Source of the DNA: Arachidicoccus sp.
Lineage (GTDB): Bacteria; Bacteroidota; Bacteroidia; Chitinophagales; Chitinophagaceae
Direction: 5' to 3'
Length of the DNA: 64,000 nucleotides
Assembly: GCA_028283605.1 (NCBI GenBank)
Contig: JAPWKH010000018.1
Coordinates: forward strand, 1 to 64,000
In this document: positions 54,799 through 64,000 of the stretch, piece after piece
Layout: each line of letters opens with the position of its first letter
How positions within the stretch are numbered: position 1 is the first letter of the stretch
Position numbers and translations under genes: made by a program
Notes under the pieces: generated by a model
What the model saw: the letters and a program-made list of their open reading frames with translations, nothing else
Database searches by the model: none
What the model was told of the DNA's origin: nothing

Positions 54799-57030
54799 TT
54801 AATTTATCGGGCGATCAACTTTTGCAAAACCAAAACTTTTATTCGGAGCAGATCCCATTGTATATTCAAGATTCCCGCCGTTTATAATGTCTTGATATGT
54901 GATGTAAGATTTGGTATAATTTTTCCCATTAAGCTTTACCGATTGGATGTAAATATTTTTTTCCGATAAATTCTTTGAAATAATAGTAAAAGGTTTCTTC
55001 GTGGAATTAATAATCATTTTCTCAAACATCGGCGTGCCAAAAACATATATGCCATTTGAAGGATTTACCTGGTAAAATCCCAAAGCTGAAGTTACATACC
55101 ATGCGCTCATTTGTCCGCAATCATCATTGCCGCAAAGTCCGTCGGTTTTATCGGTGTAAAACTTATTCGTTATCTCATGAATTTTTTCTGCAGTTTTCCA
55201 TTGCTGTCCTGCGTATGCATAAAGGTAAGGCACATGATGTTCCGGTTCGTCGCCTTGCGCATACATGCCGATCAATCCGGAAATATCGGGCGGCGCATCC
55301 GGTCCGAGATCACCGTTTACAACAAACAAGCTATCCAATTTATTTATAAACGATTCATCACTTCCAAATTGATGAATTAAACCATACACATCTTGGGGAA
55401 CGAGCCAAATATATTGCCATGAATTACCTTCGGTATAATCGCTTGCTCCCTGTACAGCAGAATGAAACGGACTGAACGGTTCACGAAAACTCCCATCGTG
55501 CAAAACGGCGCGCATAAATTGTGTTTTCGTATCGAAATATTTTTTATAATATTCCGAACGTTTTTTAAACAACATATAATCATCTTGCTTGTTTAAATAT
55601 TTTGCCACCAGAGCAATGGAACCATCGTCTACAGCGTATTCCAGAGCTTTTGAAACTGACTCAGCTATCGAGTCTGCAGGAATAAAGCCTAAAGATTTTA
55701 CATAGTTTAATCCGTCGAAATTTGTGGTGGCTGTTGCTTTCATTGCCTGGTAAGCAAGGTTTATATCAAAACCTTTATAGCCCTTTAAAATAGCATCTGC
55801 AATTACAGGAACAGCGCTATAGCCTACCATGCAATTGGTTTCGCTGCCCATTAAAGGCCAAACCGGCAGCTTGCCTTGTTGCTGATAAATAGCCAGAAAA
55901 GTATTGATAAAATCATTTACTTTTTCCGGATGAAGAATAGTCGTCAAGGGATGTAATGCCCGATAAGTATCCCATAAAGAAAAGATGGTATAGTTTTGAA
56001 AATTAGCTTTGGGATAAACTTTTTTATCAGTTCCGCGATAGCTGCCGTCAGCATCATTAAACAATACCGGTGCTATTATCATGTGATACATTGCCGTATA
56101 AAAAACTTTTTTCTCAGTCTTATTATTACTTTCTATTTGTACAGTCGATAAAGCTTTACGCCATTTATCTTTTGCCTGTGCAACAGTTTTATCAAAATTC
56201 CAGCCGGGAATTTCAGCATTGATATTTGCCAAAGCATTTTCGTAACTTACGGGTGAAATGCCGACTTTAAATTCTACTTTGCCTATGTTTTTGGAGAATG
56301 ACAAAATACCTTTGGCATTATCTTTATTCAAAGAATCTTTTGACGAAAAAAAAGTATCGCCTAAGTGCGAAACGGCTTCGAATGAGGCAATAGGTTTGGA
56401 GGTTTTTATGGCAAACCACAATCGCTGATCGTCTGCCCAGCCTTTGGAATACCGATAACCGACGATTGTATTTTTATCCACTAATTTTACAAAAGTATTT
56501 GTTGCGGAATCCCAGCCGATGCCTTCCTGTAAATCAATGATAACGCGTGCTGAATCATTTCCCGGAAAAATATATTTATGATAAGCCACTCTTTCGCTCG
56601 ATGTAAGCTGAACCTGTATGCCGGAGTTTTTGAGTTTGACGGAATAATATCCTGGCGTACATTCTTCATCGGTATGAGAATATTTATCGGCGTATTCTTT
56701 TGGATTGATTTTAATTTTTCCTTCATAAGGCATCATCAGCACATCGCCCAAATCGCCAATGCCTGTTCCGCTTAAATGTAATTGCGAAAAGCCCCTTACA
56801 ATACTGTCGGAATAATGATATCCGGAACACCAATCCCATCCTTGCACAAAATTATCAGGCCCTACCTGCACAGCTCCCCACGGAACATCGGCGCCGAGAA
56901 ATACATGTCCGTGAGCCGCAGTTCCTATGTATGGATCAACATATTGAAGAATATCATTTTTATTATTTTGCGCCAAAGCGCCGGTAAACAAAAAAGAAAA
57001 GGCGAGAATCGTTTTACAAATTTTTTTCAT
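54799..57030 (-). CDS. Glycoside hydrolase family 92 alpha-mannosidase
   Basis: A 743-residue exo-alpha-mannosidase with a signal peptide (ILAFSFLFTGALAQ), working in the periplasm or at the surface on alpha-mannans or N-glycans. GH92 blocks: GHVFLGADVPWGAVQVGPDN, SGTGIGDLGDVLMMPY, EECTPGYYSVKL, FSLWDTYRALHPL, PLMGSETNCMVGYSAVPV, ASDYTEGNSWQYIWLVPQD and NDDCGQMSAWYVTSALGFY. The Gly-Asn-Asp-Asp-Cys-Gly-Gln-Met segment holds conserved Ca2+ and catalytic residues. Length is normal. It may lie outside any PUL: no SusCD pair flanks it. Confidence 0.94.
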   Translation of the reverse strand: MKKICKTILAFSFLFTGALAQNNKNDILQYVDPYIGTAAHGHVFLGADVPWGAVQVGPDNFVQGWDWCSGYHYSDSIVRGFSQLHLSGTGIGDLGDVLMMPYEGKIKINPKEYADKYSHTDEECTPGYYSVKLKNSGIQVQLTSSERVAYHKYIFPGNDSARVIIDLQEGIGWDSATNTFVKLVDKNTIVGYRYSKGWADDQRLWFAIKTSKPIASFEAVSHLGDTFFSSKDSLNKDNAKGILSFSKNIGKVEFKVGISPVSYENALANINAEIPGWNFDKTVAQAKDKWRKALSTVQIESNNKTEKKVFYTAMYHMIIAPVLFNDADGSYRGTDKKVYPKANFQNYTIFSLWDTYRALHPLTTILHPEKVNDFINTFLAIYQQQGKLPVWPLMGSETNCMVGYSAVPVIADAILKGYKGFDINLAYQAMKATATTNFDGLNYVKSLGFIPADSIAESVSKALEYAVDDGSIALVAKYLNKQDDYMLFKKRSEYYKKYFDTKTQFMRAVLHDGSFREPFSPFHSAVQGASDYTEGNSWQYIWLVPQDVYGLIHQFGSDESFINKLDSLFVVNGDLGPDAPPDISGLIGMYAQGDEPEHHVPYLYAYAGQQWKTAEKIHEITNKFYTDKTDGLCGNDDCGQMSAWYVTSALGFYQVNPSNGIYVFGTPMFEKMIINSTKKPFTIISKNLSEKNIYIQSVKLNGKNYTKSYITYQDIINGGNLEYTMGSAPNKSFGFAKVDRPIN

Positions 57031-57084
57031 TGTTCGAATTGTTTGAGCTAAGCTGAACGTACTTTTAAAGCGGCGTTATCAAAT

Positions 57085-58518
57085 TTACTTTACATATCCA
57101 AGAATTTTCAGCATGCTTTGCGCCGTCTGTTCTTTTGCATACAGCCAATCTTCCAGAACACCGTTTTTATCATATTCTACAATTACGTGTTTGGGCGAAG
57201 GAATAAGGCAATGTTTAATGCCACCATAGCCGCTTATCTGATCCTGATAGGCGCCGGTATGAAAGAAGCCGACATATAAAGGTTTCTTGTTTTCTTCATC
57301 CTTGTTGCCCTGAGATTGAATTTTCGGCAGGAAAACTTCATTAATATGCTCTTCCGAATCGTAATAATCGTGGCCATCGCAGGTAATGCCGCCGAGTACA
57401 ACGCGCTGGTATTCATTCTCCCATTTATTGATGGGCAACATAAGAAATCTTTCGCCGATGCCCCATGTATCGGGCAATGTGGTAATGAAAGATGAATCTA
57501 TCATATACCATGTTTCGCGGTCGTTTTGTTGTTTTTCGCCTAACACACTGTAAATATGAGCCATACTTTCGCCTACGGTAAAGCTGCCGAATTCCGTAAA
57601 TATATTTGGCATCGGAACCTTCGCTTTTTTGCATGCGCTTTTAATATTACCAACAATCTCGTTGATCATGAATTGGTAATCGTACTCAAATGCCAAAGAA
57701 TGTTTTATCGGAAAGCCGCCGCCGATATTAATGCTGTCCAGTTCCGGGCAAATCTTTTTTAACTGGCAATAAAGGTTGATGGCTTTGTTCAATTCCGACC
57801 AATAATAAATATCATCTTTGATGCCTTTATTCAAAAATATATGCAGCATTTTTAAATGATATTTTTCTTCGTTCCCTTCAATCTCATCAACATAAAATTC
57901 AAGAATGTCGCGGGCTTTGATTCCCAGCCTGGATGTGTAAAAAGGAAAAGTGGGCTCTTCTTCCGCAGCTATGCGAATGCCCAGTTTAAAAGGCTCTCCG
58001 GTTTTTATAGACCGGCGGTACATTTGCAATTCTTCCTTATTGTCCAGAACAGGAATTACATTTTTAAAACCGGCATTGATAAGCTTTGAAATGCCCGACA
58101 CATAAGACTTTGGCTTGAAACCGTTACAAATTATATAAGAATCTTTGTGCAGTTTTCTCCGATTGTATAATTGATTGATGATGTCAATATCAAAAGCAGA
58201 GGAGGTTTCTAAATGTATATTGTGCTTTAGCGCTTCTTCCACAACAAAAGAGAAATGAGAACTTTTTGTACAGTAAGTATAGAAATATTCTCCTTCGTAT
58301 TTATGCTTTTTTATAGCGTTTTTGAAATATTCTTTTGCACGGTCTATATTGATGCCGATTTTTGGTAAAAAAGTCATCTTCAGCGGCGTGCCGTATTTTT
58401 CGATAATAGGCTTTAGGTTTAAACCATTGAATTCTAAATATCCGTTATCTCCCATATCAAAACCTTCCTGCGGAAAATGGAAAGTTTGTTTCACCAGGTC
58501 GGTGTAGGAATTATTCAT
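57085..58518 (-). CDS. speA: Arginine decarboxylase (PLP, alanine racemase fold)
   Basis: A 477-residue fold-III PLP enzyme converting arginine to agmatine for polyamine synthesis. The PLP Lys lies in FYTYCTKSSHFSFVVEEA (~residue 83). NIGGGFPIKHSLAF is the glycine-rich phosphate loop, ITCDGHDYYDSE holds the conserved Cys-Asp of the active site, and GAYQDQISGYGGIKHCL is near the C-terminus. It is of the shorter SpeA-like form found in Bacteroidota (full E. coli SpeA is ~658). A -7-like box lies 43 bp upstream. Confidence 0.88.
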   Translation of the reverse strand: MNNSYTDLVKQTFHFPQEGFDMGDNGYLEFNGLNLKPIIEKYGTPLKMTFLPKIGINIDRAKEYFKNAIKKHKYEGEYFYTYCTKSSHFSFVVEEALKHNIHLETSSAFDIDIINQLYNRRKLHKDSYIICNGFKPKSYVSGISKLINAGFKNVIPVLDNKEELQMYRRSIKTGEPFKLGIRIAAEEEPTFPFYTSRLGIKARDILEFYVDEIEGNEEKYHLKMLHIFLNKGIKDDIYYWSELNKAINLYCQLKKICPELDSINIGGGFPIKHSLAFEYDYQFMINEIVGNIKSACKKAKVPMPNIFTEFGSFTVGESMAHIYSVLGEKQQNDRETWYMIDSSFITTLPDTWGIGERFLMLPINKWENEYQRVVLGGITCDGHDYYDSEEHINEVFLPKIQSQGNKDEENKKPLYVGFFHTGAYQDQISGYGGIKHCLIPSPKHVIVEYDKNGVLEDWLYAKEQTAQSMLKILGYVK

Positions 58519-58560
58519 TCTTTTAAATGATTAATTTATGATGTGTAAAAATTTGCGACA

Positions 58561-58568
58561 CAAATTTA
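58561..58568 (-). promoter_or_regulatory. Candidate -7 box (TAAATTTG) for the arginine decarboxylase gene
   Basis: Minus-strand TAAATTTG matches TAnnTTTG, 43 bp before the speA start. No clear -33 TTTG. Confidence 0.35.
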
Positions 58569-58614
58569 TAGGAATTAAAAAAGTAAAGGGGAAAAATATT
58601 TTGTGCTTTTTTGA

Positions 58615-60876
58615 TTATTCTTTTTTTGTTCCTATGGTAATGTCTTTGGTATCTGCCTTTTCTTTTTCTTTATCCTGAAGCTTTTGATAAGCCACAAGAA
58701 AAACTGCTCCTAAATTTTCGTAAGGCGGTACATAATCTGCAAAGCGGGTATCGCTGCTTAATTGTTTCGAAAATCCTTTCCACATTTTTACCCAATTGAG
58801 GTCTTGTCCTTTTTGAAGCGTTAGGATAATGTCTCGAATCATTGGCAGATTGAGATCTCCGGCGCCGGTTTGTTTCGTAGAAATTATTTGTGTTCCGGGT
58901 GATGCTTTTAACACATCATTCAAACTTTGAAAGCCGCCGCAGCTTCCAAGAAAGACAAGCCTTTCCGATGGTTGCAGTTGTTTTACGGACGATTTTAAAT
59001 AATAACTATGCCCTCTGTGGAAAGCCAATGTAGGATGAATATCATTCTCATCAAGATAATTGTTTAAGGCATCTTGTGCATCATCGTCTAGATGTTGTTT
59101 TTCATCCAGCGGCCGATTGGTGAAAATGGTTATCGGTACGCCTTTGGTTGAGGAAACAGTTGACCAATATTTATTTACGGAAGTTTTCCAGCCCAAACGG
59201 CTAAAGGCATCCATAAACCTTTCATAGTTTACATTACCGTCCTGATCGCCATAAGTAAATTGCTGGATATATATTTTTCCGGTGCTGTCTTTTAGTTTAT
59301 CTATTGGCAAAAAATAAACAGGTTCTATGCCAAGCCTTTCAGAAACATCTATATTATTTGATGAATCCATAGATAAAAACAATGTATTGAGAATATAATA
59401 AATATTATAAGCCTTTGTATTGCGTTCGCGCTTTGCTTTGTCAAGATTGTCTTGTGTTTCATTTAACACCAGTTGCTTAATAGCGGGGTCATCTATGCTT
59501 GAATAGCTGCCGGCCACATCCACAGCATCTTCCAGAGGATTTTTAGTTGATGATTTATCTAAGCCGCGAACAAACGCTTTCATAAGAAGCCGGGAACTTT
59601 CAGGATCCATTTTACTTAGGAAATTATCAAGCGTATTGTAATTAGCAGCCATCTTGATCCATTTTTTATAATAATCGAATTGTACAGACATTAACAATGA
59701 ATCGCCTGTAAGTTCTTTGCCGCCTTTTTGCCAGATAAGGTTGTAAATTCCATAGTCTTTTCCATTTACATAGGTAGAAGTGTAAATTACTTCTTCAGAA
59801 GTTACAATCAAGTAATACAAATCAATTGGCGATAAAGGTTTCAAACACGCATATCGCACATCGTTTGACTTTTCGTGCAAACCATTTACGACATTAATGA
59901 ACTTATTAATTCCCCAATCACTTATTTTATCTTTCATGATTTGGAGCGCCATGGCAGTATCCTTATTTTGCTCATTGGCAGCATATTGTATCTCGGTTTT
60001 TACAAGCAGTTTAAAATATATCACATCATCATTCATTGCATCTTCAACCTTATCCATCGAAATATCGCCTTTGTATAATGCATCTAAGAAAGGCATATAC
60101 TGGCGTCCTATTCTTGATCCGCTGCTTCCTTGTGCATTGGCTATTTTGCTGATGGTAGATACAAGCGGGTCGTTACTTTTACGGATTTTTTCGCCTAAAG
60201 GCGTATAAGATTGCGCATACGTATAAATGGCGTCGCTGCTGTCTTTTGCCACTGCATGAATTATACTGTCTGCGGCAGGAAAATCAGGATCTGTTTTTAA
60301 TAATCCATTCAAAATGCCTAATGCTTGTGAAGGATGTTCGTCCAGGTTTTTCCTTACTAAAATATTGTTGAAATTATTTTTTCCGGGATTAGATTGGAAC
60401 GCATAATTTCTTGCGATTAAGACCGCAACTTCATATTTATATTTACCGATGATTGAAGATATATCATCGCCATGCTTATCCATAATCATTGCTTCTTTAT
60501 AGGCTTTCAAAGCATTGACCAGCTGCGCGCCGGTAATGCCCCTTACTATAAATGAAGAACGATAACCTTCTAACAACTCAATGACTCCCCGCAAATATTT
60601 CAACTTAGTATTATTATCCCAGTCTTGTTTTTCAATAAATTTTTGCAAGTCATCCACATCTTCCGTAGCGGCTTTATTCGATGCTTTATTCAATTCATTA
60701 TTGTCGTAATACGGTGTGAATTGTCCATCGGCAGTGCGGTCTGCAGCTTCTAAAGCAAGTTGTGCCTTATCTATCCTGTCATGAAAAGATTGTCGTGCCG
60801 TAGGAATATCGTTTTGTGCAAAAGCGGTTGTAAAAAGGCCTGTAAAAATGATGGCGGATATAAAAAATATCTTCAT
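58615..60876 (-). CDS. Exported protein of unknown function with possible clan CD-like His/Cys module
   Basis: A 753-residue predicted secreted protein (signal peptide IIFTGLFTTAFAQ). Residues ~25-500 are mostly helical, with TPR-like stretches and no family I can name. From about residue 500 (IEPVYFLPIDKLKDSTG) the chain looks alpha/beta. It contains TLAFHRGHSYYLKSS followed by LVFLGSCGGFQSLNDVL about 20 residues later, then TKQTGAGDLNLP. A His-Gly/Ser block followed by a hydrophobic strand ending Gly-Ser-Cys-Gly-Gly is the layout of clan CD (caspase/CHAT/gingipain) catalytic dyads. Fold and activity are not proven. Monocistronic. Confidence 0.75.
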   Translation of the reverse strand: MKIFFISAIIFTGLFTTAFAQNDIPTARQSFHDRIDKAQLALEAADRTADGQFTPYYDNNELNKASNKAATEDVDDLQKFIEKQDWDNNTKLKYLRGVIELLEGYRSSFIVRGITGAQLVNALKAYKEAMIMDKHGDDISSIIGKYKYEVAVLIARNYAFQSNPGKNNFNNILVRKNLDEHPSQALGILNGLLKTDPDFPAADSIIHAVAKDSSDAIYTYAQSYTPLGEKIRKSNDPLVSTISKIANAQGSSGSRIGRQYMPFLDALYKGDISMDKVEDAMNDDVIYFKLLVKTEIQYAANEQNKDTAMALQIMKDKISDWGINKFINVVNGLHEKSNDVRYACLKPLSPIDLYYLIVTSEEVIYTSTYVNGKDYGIYNLIWQKGGKELTGDSLLMSVQFDYYKKWIKMAANYNTLDNFLSKMDPESSRLLMKAFVRGLDKSSTKNPLEDAVDVAGSYSSIDDPAIKQLVLNETQDNLDKAKRERNTKAYNIYYILNTLFLSMDSSNNIDVSERLGIEPVYFLPIDKLKDSTGKIYIQQFTYGDQDGNVNYERFMDAFSRLGWKTSVNKYWSTVSSTKGVPITIFTNRPLDEKQHLDDDAQDALNNYLDENDIHPTLAFHRGHSYYLKSSVKQLQPSERLVFLGSCGGFQSLNDVLKASPGTQIISTKQTGAGDLNLPMIRDIILTLQKGQDLNWVKMWKGFSKQLSSDTRFADYVPPYENLGAVFLVAYQKLQDKEKEKADTKDITIGTKKE

Positions 60877-61101
60877 GTTTTCGGTTTTGTTTTTCTTATT
60901 CGGTTCAATGCGTTCATTGCCTCGCTATAAAACCTTCTGTAATAGAATAATTTTTTTAAAAATATTGAATAATTACTGATCCGTTTTTGTTTTTAAAATT
61001 ACCGTTCGCAAAAATACAATCAATACACTTAACAATTATATAATGCGCAAAAACTGTGCTATCTTTAAGAGCGCGTTAATTTTGCGTAAACTAAACGTTA
61101 T

Positions 61102-61787
61102 ATGGATTTGAAACCTAAGAAGATTTTAATTGCCGACGATGAACCCGATATCCTCGAAATAATTTCTTATAATTTAAAGAAAGAAGAATACGATGTTTAT
61201 ACTGCCAAAGACGGCATAGAAGCTGTAGATAAAGCCAAAGATGTGAAACCCGATCTGGTAATTCTGGATATGATGATGCCATATAAAAATGGATTGGAAG
61301 TATGTGAAATTCTTCGTGCGCAACCTGCTCATGAAGACACTTTGATTATGTTTCTTACTGCAATCAATGATGACAGCACAGAGATAAAAGGGCTGGAAAC
61401 CGGAGCCGATGATTATATTACAAAACCTGTATCGCCAAAAGTTCTGACAACGCGCGTAAACGCTTTGTTCAGAAGAAAACAAAAGAATAACGATGATGAT
61501 AATAAGATTCTGGAAATCGACAATCTAAAAATAGATCCGGTACAGTTTCTTGTTTTTGTAGATGGCAGCGAAGTTGTTTTAGCAAAAAAGAATTTGAATT
61601 ATTATATTTACTGGCTTCAGCTCCCGGACGTGTTTTTCTGCGAAATGAAATATTAAATAAAGTATGGGGAGCCGACGTAATCGTTGGCGACAGAACGATA
61701 GACGTACATATAAGAAAAATACGGCAAAAGTTAAATCTCGATTGTATTGCTACAGTAAAAGGCGTAGGATACAAATTTGTTCTGTAA
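61102..61787 (+). pseudogene. OmpR/PhoB-family response regulator, frameshifted
   Basis: Receiver plus winged-helix DNA-binding protein, partner of the following histidine kinase. Receiver, residues 1-125: ILIADDEPDILEI acidic pair, phospho-Asp in DLVILDMMMPYKNG (~55), Lys in DDYITKPVSP. The wHTH begins LEIDNLKIDPVQFLVF, but at ~61580 the run after GCA has six A. A seventh A would give AKKEFELLYLLASAPGRVF and then the full C-terminal domain (VWGADVIVGDRTIDVHIRKI, TVKGVGYKFVL) to a stop at 61787, about 228 residues. As written it stops at 61656 and loses the recognition helix. An indel error in the sequence is more likely than loss. Confidence 0.88.
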
Positions 61788-61808
61788 TTTTAGCTTTTAC
61801 CGAAGCAT

Positions 61809-62858
61809 ATGTTTGCTACCAAAAATTTTTCCCCTTCCCAGCTTGCATTATTTACTGCACTGCCCATCAGCCTTGCGGCAGGATTATGCTTTTTATTTTT
61901 AGACATATATTGGGTGCATTCGCTCATAGCTATATGCTGCATATTTTTATGTAGCTTTTTTATATTCAGGGAAGTGCTGCGCAGATTTATTTACAGAAAA
62001 ATAAAACTCATTTACAAATTTATTTATCAGACAAAAGCCAGCAAACGCGAAGAGTTTTTTTATAAAAATGTAATACCGCAAAAAACAATTGAAGAAGTTG
62101 AGGAAGATGTGCAGGAATGGTCGCAAAAAAAGAATGAAGAAATAGAATCGCTTCGTGAGAATGAAAAATATCGCAAAGAATTTCTCCAGAATTTTTCTCA
62201 TGAAATAAAAACACCCATCTTTTCTATCCAGGGTTATTTGAACACACTTTTGTCCGGCGCATTGGAAGATGAAGAAATGAGTGTGAAATTTATAATGAAT
62301 GCCGCGCGAAACGTAGACAGAATGGTAAATCTTGTAAATGATATTGACGAAATATCAAGGCTTGAATCCGGCACACAACCTTTGCACAAAACACATTTTA
62401 TAATACAGGAATTGATAAAGGATGTGTTTGAAAGCATCCAAATGCAAACAACCGAAAAGTCCATAAGATGTTCCATCAAGAAAGGTTGTGAAGCGCCCGT
62501 AACAGTATTTGCCGACCAGGAAAAAATAAGGCAGGTGATTACCAATTTAGTAGTGAACGCCATTAAATACGGAAAACAAAACGGGCATATTACAGCAAGC
62601 ATTTACCGCACAGATGAAATGCATGCATTGATAGAAATAAGCGACGATGGTATCGGCATTTCAGAAGAGCACTTGCCAAGAATTTTTGAAAGATTTTATA
62701 GAACAGATACCGGCAGAAGCCGCAACAGCGGCGGCACAGGATTGGGGCTTGCAATTTGTAAGCATATTATTGAAGCGCACAGCCAAACCATTCATATAAG
62801 AAGCAAGCCGGCCGTTGGTACAACAGTCGGCTTTACACTTCAAATAAAACCAAAATAA
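61809..62858 (+). CDS. Sensor histidine kinase (PhoR-like)
   Basis: A 349-residue membrane histidine kinase. Two close membrane helices (about 12-32 and 36-55) leave almost no periplasmic domain, so it probably senses in or near the membrane. A coiled linker (EEVEEDVQEWSQKKNEEIE) leads to the HisKA domain with FLQNFSHEIKTPIFSIQGYL (His ~158). The HATPase has VITNLVVNAIKYG (N box), ISDDGIGISEEHL (G1), RIFERFYRTD (F) and GGTGLGLAICKHIIE (G2). It starts 22 bp after the restored stop of the regulator; the pair forms an operon. Confidence 0.93.
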   Translation: MFATKNFSPSQLALFTALPISLAAGLCFLFLDIYWVHSLIAICCIFLCSFFIFREVLRRFIYRKIKLIYKFIYQTKASKREEFFYKNVIPQKTIEEVEEDVQEWSQKKNEEIESLRENEKYRKEFLQNFSHEIKTPIFSIQGYLNTLLSGALEDEEMSVKFIMNAARNVDRMVNLVNDIDEISRLESGTQPLHKTHFIIQELIKDVFESIQMQTTEKSIRCSIKKGCEAPVTVFADQEKIRQVITNLVVNAIKYGKQNGHITASIYRTDEMHALIEISDDGIGISEEHLPRIFERFYRTDTGRSRNSGGTGLGLAICKHIIEAHSQTIHIRSKPAVGTTVGFTLQIKPK

Positions 62859-62861
62859 ATT

Positions 62862-64000
62862 TTATTCTTCCGCAAGGAAGGGATATTTATAATCCGTAGG
62901 CGGATTATAAGTTTCTTTAATCGTTCGTGCACTCAGCCAGCGATACAGGTTTAATGCGCTTCCGGCTTTATCATTTGTGCCTGATGCGCGCGCGCCGCCA
63001 AATGGTTGCTGCCCTACGACTGCACCTGTAGGTTTATCATTAATATAAAAATTCCCTGCTGCATGGCGTAACTGTTCCGTTGCATAAGCCACAGCATCTC
63101 TATCCTGCGAAATAATGGAACCAGTTAATGCGTATGGCGAAGTTGTATTTACGGTTTCAACTATTTCTTCAAATTTATTTTCATCATACACATAAATGGA
63201 TAATACAGGCCCGAAAATTTCTTCGCACATAGTTACATATTTCGGATCTTTTGCTTCGATAACGGTTGGTTCGATAAAATATCCTACGGATTTATCATAG
63301 CTGCCGCCAACAATAATTTTTGCCTTTTTATCTTTCTTAGCCCCATCGATATATTTTGCAATTTTATCAAAGCTTCTTTCATCAATCACAGCATTTACGA
63401 AATTGGTAAAATCTTCAACCGAACCAATTTTGAAAGATTTAATTGCGGCTACCAGTTTTTCTTTAATAATGTCGGCCAAATTTGACGGAATATACGCACG
63501 TGAAGCAGCCGAGCATTTTTGCCCTTGGTATTCAAATGCGCCACGCGCCAATGCTGTAGCAGCAACATCCGGATCGGCAGATTTATGAATCAGCACAAAA
63601 TCTTTTCCGCCGGTTTCGCCCACAATGCGCGGGAATGATTTATATATATGAATATTTGTGCCAATCTCTTTCCAGATATGATTAAATACTGCTGATGAAC
63701 CCGTGAAGTGTATACCTGCAAAATCCGGATGTGAAAAACATACATCACCGAGCGCTTCTCCCGGAACATAAATTAGATTGATAACACCATCTGGCAAGCC
63801 GGCTTCCTTAAAAATACGCATGATAAGCTGTGCGCTATAAACCTGTGTGTCTGCAGGCTTCCATACAACTACATTTCCGCACAAGGCTGCGCTTGCAGGC
63901 AAGTTGCCGGAAATAGCCGTAAAATTAAAAGGCGTAATTGCCAGCACAAAACCTTCAAGCGAACGCCATTCCGTTCTGTTGTGTATTCCGGCTGATGAAA
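62862..64000 (-). CDS. pruA: L-glutamate gamma-semialdehyde (P5C) dehydrogenase, 5'-partial
   Basis: An aldehyde dehydrogenase oxidising glutamate semialdehyde to glutamate in proline breakdown. Only the last ~380 residues (of about 540) are inside the window; the frame is open through base 64000 (HNRTEWRSLEGFVLAITPFNF). The catalytic Glu is in IVGETGGKDFVL and the Cys in EYQGQKCSAASRAY. DKPTGAVVGQQPFGGARASGTNDKAGS and the tail are typical PruA. It is convergent with the histidine kinase, with 3 bp between stops and no visible terminator. Confidence 0.95.
   Translation of the reverse strand, partial: SSAGIHNRTEWRSLEGFVLAITPFNFTAISGNLPASAALCGNVVVWKPADTQVYSAQLIMRIFKEAGLPDGVINLIYVPGEALGDVCFSHPDFAGIHFTGSSAVFNHIWKEIGTNIHIYKSFPRIVGETGGKDFVLIHKSADPDVAATALARGAFEYQGQKCSAASRAYIPSNLADIIKEKLVAAIKSFKIGSVEDFTNFVNAVIDERSFDKIAKYIDGAKKDKKAKIIVGGSYDKSVGYFIEPTVIEAKDPKYVTMCEEIFGPVLSIYVYDENKFEEIVETVNTTSPYALTGSIISQDRDAVAYATEQLRHAAGNFYINDKPTGAVVGQQPFGGARASGTNDKAGSALNLYRWLSARTIKETYNPPTDYKYPFLAEE

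Noticed and set aside
1-64000. tRNA, rRNA, riboswitch, origin or prophage
   Set aside because: No cloverleaf-like, rRNA-like or phage-structural sequence was noticed when reading; a covariance-model scan would settle it.

Overview
The window reads as a chromosomal segment of an AT-rich Bacteroidota, most likely of the Chitinophagaceae/Sphingobacteriales kind. The evidence is a complete SusC/SusD polysaccharide utilisation locus, three proteins ending in type IX secretion (T9SS) sorting tails, a PorU2-like C25 protease, a Y_Y_Y/LuxR hybrid regulator, many SpII lipoproteins, and several candidate promoters carrying the Bacteroidota TAnnTTTG -7 motif. No tRNA, rRNA or CRISPR array was seen. Taxonomy is inferred from gene content only.

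Left third (1-17.4 kb): a surface-polysaccharide locus. It starts inside a frameshifted YfhO-type membrane protein, followed by a frameshifted glycosyltransferase and a short gene fragment. Two minus-strand GT2 genes come next. A tight plus-strand operon follows: rfbF, rfbG, a 3,5-epimerase, a C-methyltransferase, an SDR reductase and a GT2. It looks able to make a CDP-activated, C-methyl-branched 6-deoxyhexose. The last GT2 has lost its 3' end to an insertion-sequence graveyard (10.98-14.46 kb) of an IS982-type relic, an IS5-type relic and a dead but full-length IS256-type element. Beyond it lie a methyltransferase, another GT2 and a frameshifted arginase-like gene whose metal-binding motifs are degenerate.

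Middle (17.4-33.7 kb): housekeeping genes (recR with an Ig-like lipoprotein gene, pyrF, an Lnb-domain protein with an alpha/beta hydrolase, aconitase) interleaved with exported proteins. These include a small secreted protein built from six LAFYQDTTKK repeats, the tail of a lost M57-like peptidase, and two large T9SS cargo proteins. Their last ~170 codons are nearly identical at DNA level, a recent cassette duplication.

Right-centre (33.9-49.5 kb): a beta-glucan PUL. A divergent membrane sensor/LuxR regulator faces GH3, GH30, SusC, SusD, a PKD-containing lipoprotein and GH16, then an oxidoreductase and a strong shared terminator. Right end (49.5-64 kb): PorU2-like protease, GH92 alpha-mannosidase, arginine decarboxylase, a secreted protein with a possible His/Cys (clan CD-like) module, a PhoB/PhoR-like two-component pair with a frameshifted regulator, and a partial pruA.

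Single-base length changes break at least four otherwise well-conserved genes, several of them in homopolymer runs. Either the assembly carries homopolymer errors or these genes are decaying, so all such 'pseudogene' calls are conditional. No clearly new multi-gene system could be proven. The best leads are the CDP-branched-sugar operon, the LAFYQDTTKK repeat protein, the duplicated T9SS tail cassette and the secreted His/Cys protein.
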